Source: Methylobacterium nonmethylotrophicum (lineage in GTDB: Bacteria > Pseudomonadota > Alphaproteobacteria > Rhizobiales > Beijerinckiaceae). From it: DNA of 64,000 nt. A program made the position numbers and the translations under genes. Where the stretch lies: the NCBI RefSeq assembly GCF_004745635.1, contig NZ_SRLB01000008.1, positions 228,551 to 292,550 on the forward strand. The letters run 5' to 3'. Every line of letters begins with the position of its first letter. The first letter of the stretch is position 1. Below, one piece after another: positions 62,193 to 64,000 of this stretch. The notes under the pieces were generated by a model, which made no database searches, had not been told where the DNA came from, and saw nothing but the letters and a program-made list of their open reading frames with translations.

Positions 62193-62287
62193 CCTCGTTA
62201 GTCCATAGATTGAAAAACGAAGATTGTGGATTGACGCGTGGCTTTATAGCCTGAATCGCGCGTTATCCGCTCAGAGAGAGGCCGACC

Positions 62288-63790
62288 ATGTTTCCCCAGC
62301 CGCACGCCGCGCTCACGCCGAACACCTTCGCGTTCGAGGCCCTGCCGCTCGTCGCCCCGACCGGCTTTCGCGAGTACGACGCCCGCTGGCTGTTTCCCAA
62401 GGACCTCAACCTGATGGGCGTCCAGGCGCTGGGCCTCGGCCTCGGCACCCTCGTCCACGAGCTCGGCGTGCGGCCCGACATCGTCACCGGCCACGACTTC
62501 CGCGCCTATTCCGCCGCGATCAAGCTGGCGCTGATCGCCGGCATGCAGGCCGCCGGCCTGCGCGTGCACGACATCGGCCTCTGCCTCTCGCCGATGGCCT
62601 ATTTCGGCCAGTTCGCCCTCGACTGTCCCTGCGTCGCCATGGTCACGGCCTCCCACAACGACAACGGCTGGACTGGCGTCAAGATGGGCGCCGAGCGGCC
62701 CATGACCTTCGGCCCCGCCGAGATGGGGCGCCTCAAGGAGATCGTCCTCTCCGGCGCCTTCCAGTACCGCGACGGCGGCGCCTACCGCTTCGTGCCCGGC
62801 TTCGCCACCACCTACCTCGACGACCTCCTCTCCCGCGCCCGTCCCCTCACCCGCCGCCTCAAGGTCGTGGCCGCCTGCGGCAACGGCACGGCCGGCGCTT
62901 TCGCGCCCGGCCTGCTCGAGCGCCTCGGCTGCGAGGTGGTCCCGCTCGATGTCGAGGCCGACGCCACCTTCCCGCGCTACAATCCCAACCCCGAGGACAT
63001 GGCGATGCTGCACGCCATCGCCGACACCGTGAAGGCGACCGGCGCCGATGTGGGCCTCGGCTTCGACGGCGACGGCGACCGCTGCGGCGTGGTCGACGAG
63101 CAGGGCCACGAGATCTTCGCCGACAAGGTCGGGGTGATGCTCGCCCGCGACCTCTCGCTCCAGCACCCGAACGCCCGCTTCGTCGTCGACGTGAAGTCGA
63201 CCGGCCTGTTCGCCTCCGACCCGGAGCTGATGGCGCGGGGGGTCGAGACCGATTACTGGAAGACCGGCCACTCCTACATCAAGCGGCGCGTCAACGAGCT
63301 GAACGCGCTGGCCGGGTTCGAGAAGTCGGGCCACTTCTTCTTCAACGCGCCGGTGGGCCGCGGCTACGACGACGGGCTGCTGACCGCGATCGCCGTCATC
63401 GAGATGCTCGACCGCAATCCCGGCAAGAGCCTGTCTCAGCTCTACGCGGCGCTGCCCACCACCTTCGGCTCGCCGACGATGTCGCCGCACTGCGCCGACG
63501 AGGAGAAGTACGGCGTGGTCGAGCGGGTGACGGCGCGCTTCCGGGAGATGCACGAGCGCGGCGAGGCCCTGGGGGGGGCGGCGATCACCGGCCTCGTGAC
63601 GGTGAACGGCGTGCGGGTGTCGACGCAGGACGGCACCTGGGGTCTGGTGCGGGCCTCGTCGAACAAGCCGGAGCTGGTGGTGGTGGTCGAGAGCCCGGTG
63701 TCGCGGGCGCGGCTCGAGGAGATGTTCCGGGCGGTCGACGGGGTCCTGCGCGAGAACCCGCAGGTCGGCGCCTACAACCAGACCATCTGA
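62288..63790 (+). CDS. manB: phosphomannomutase/phosphoglucomutase
   Basis: 500 aa alpha-D-phosphohexomutase, the usual length. The phosphoserine loop is VTASHNDNGWTGVK (about S122), the Mg-binding loop is GFDGDGDRCG (D260, D262, D264), the sugar-binding loop is FEKSGHFFF, and the phosphate-binding loop is VRASSNKPELVVVV. It interconverts mannose-6-P and mannose-1-P (or the glucose forms) and feeds GDP-mannose synthesis, consistent with the guanylyltransferase that begins 46 nt downstream. Codon usage returns here to the high-GC style. Confidence 0.93.
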   Translation: MFPQPHAALTPNTFAFEALPLVAPTGFREYDARWLFPKDLNLMGVQALGLGLGTLVHELGVRPDIVTGHDFRAYSAAIKLALIAGMQAAGLRVHDIGLCLSPMAYFGQFALDCPCVAMVTASHNDNGWTGVKMGAERPMTFGPAEMGRLKEIVLSGAFQYRDGGAYRFVPGFATTYLDDLLSRARPLTRRLKVVAACGNGTAGAFAPGLLERLGCEVVPLDVEADATFPRYNPNPEDMAMLHAIADTVKATGADVGLGFDGDGDRCGVVDEQGHEIFADKVGVMLARDLSLQHPNARFVVDVKSTGLFASDPELMARGVETDYWKTGHSYIKRRVNELNALAGFEKSGHFFFNAPVGRGYDDGLLTAIAVIEMLDRNPGKSLSQLYAALPTTFGSPTMSPHCADEEKYGVVERVTARFREMHERGEALGGAAITGLVTVNGVRVSTQDGTWGLVRASSNKPELVVVVESPVSRARLEEMFRAVDGVLRENPQVGAYNQTI

Positions 63791-63836
63791 GCGGCCGGCG
63801 CCGCAGTGACCGTGATCTTCGAGATTGGGTAAGTTG

Positions 63837-64000
63837 ATGTCCCACGTGGCAACCGGTCTGATCCATCCTGTGATATTGTGTGGCGGCTCGGGGACGCGGC
63901 TGTGGCCACTCTCTCGTGAAAGCTTCCCCAAGCAGTTCCTGCCGCTCGCCGAGCCCGAGCGCTCCTCGTTCCAGGCCACCGCCGCGCGGCTCGGCGATCC
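63837..64000 (+). CDS. manC: mannose-1-phosphate guanylyltransferase (truncated by window edge)
   Basis: 54 codons are visible, starting at ATG 63837. The nucleotidyltransferase signature [20 protein letters not shown] followed by FPKQFLPL is diagnostic for ManC/CpsB/AlgA-type enzymes that make GDP-mannose from GTP and mannose-1-phosphate. It follows phosphomannomutase by 46 nt, the usual manB-manC order. The C-terminus, and so the presence of an isomerase domain, lies outside the window. Confidence 0.92.
   Translation, partial: MSHVATGLIHPVILCGGSGTRLWPLSRESFPKQFLPLAEPERSSFQATAARLGD

Overview
The window is very GC-rich, tightly packed DNA that reads like a chromosome segment of an alphaproteobacterium, most likely a Methylobacterium/Methylorubrum-type member of the Hyphomicrobiales. 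This placement rests on gene content (urea/amide transporter with formamidase, many ABC substrate-binding proteins, FecR plus CHASE2-cyclase pair, interspersed palindromes) and not on any marker gene. No rRNA, tRNA, CRISPR array, transposase or phage gene was recognised.

Layout. 1-5010: an edge-truncated beta-hydroxyacid dehydrogenase, a PcaC-like decarboxylase, a decayed Crp/Fnr regulator followed by a FecR protein and a CHASE2 adenylate cyclase, and a small Gly/His-rich secreted protein. 5098-10671: a GlxA-type regulator divergent from a probable isonitrile hydratase, then an ABC substrate-binding protein, a D-aminoacylase-type amidohydrolase and a CobW GTPase; this looks like a nitrogen-scavenging module. 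11168-15941: a two-TM TAXI-type protein, a membrane protein, a small secreted protein, a DUF1254/DUF1214 protein and a 57-aa hydrophilic protein. 16094-24142: a DadA-like oxidoreductase, two ABC-type binding proteins, an IclR regulator, a Rieske oxygenase and a glutamine-synthetase-like ligase. 24471-25037: a YubB-like protein.

25231-36660 is one long minus-strand amide/urea cluster: urtABCDE, an alpha/beta hydrolase, formamidase fmdA, fmdB, amidase amiE, and a CbbQ-type AAA ATPase with a VWA partner. Divergent from it lie a large histidine kinase fused to an NCS1-type permease domain and a LuxR-type response regulator (36939-41181), a plausible nitrogen or nucleobase sensor for the cluster. 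41377-44400 holds an M20 amidohydrolase, a remnant of another amidohydrolase, a diaminopropionate-lyase-like enzyme and a divergent Lrp regulator. 44743-56475 holds two facing catabolic operons around a GntR regulator: cupin, M20 hydrolase, alpha/beta hydrolase, aminotransferase and SDR on one side; a NitT/TauT-type ABC importer with two permeases, a class II aldolase and an LLM flavin monooxygenase on the other.

From about 57000 the base composition becomes visibly less GC-rich and the content changes to surface polysaccharide genes (coiled-coil protein, nucleotide-sugar epimerase, two glycosyltransferases, a small coiled-coil protein). The sequence returns to the normal high-GC style at phosphomannomutase and the start of mannose-1-phosphate guanylyltransferase at the right edge. 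The overall theme is uptake and hydrolysis of organic nitrogen compounds, followed by an exopolysaccharide locus.
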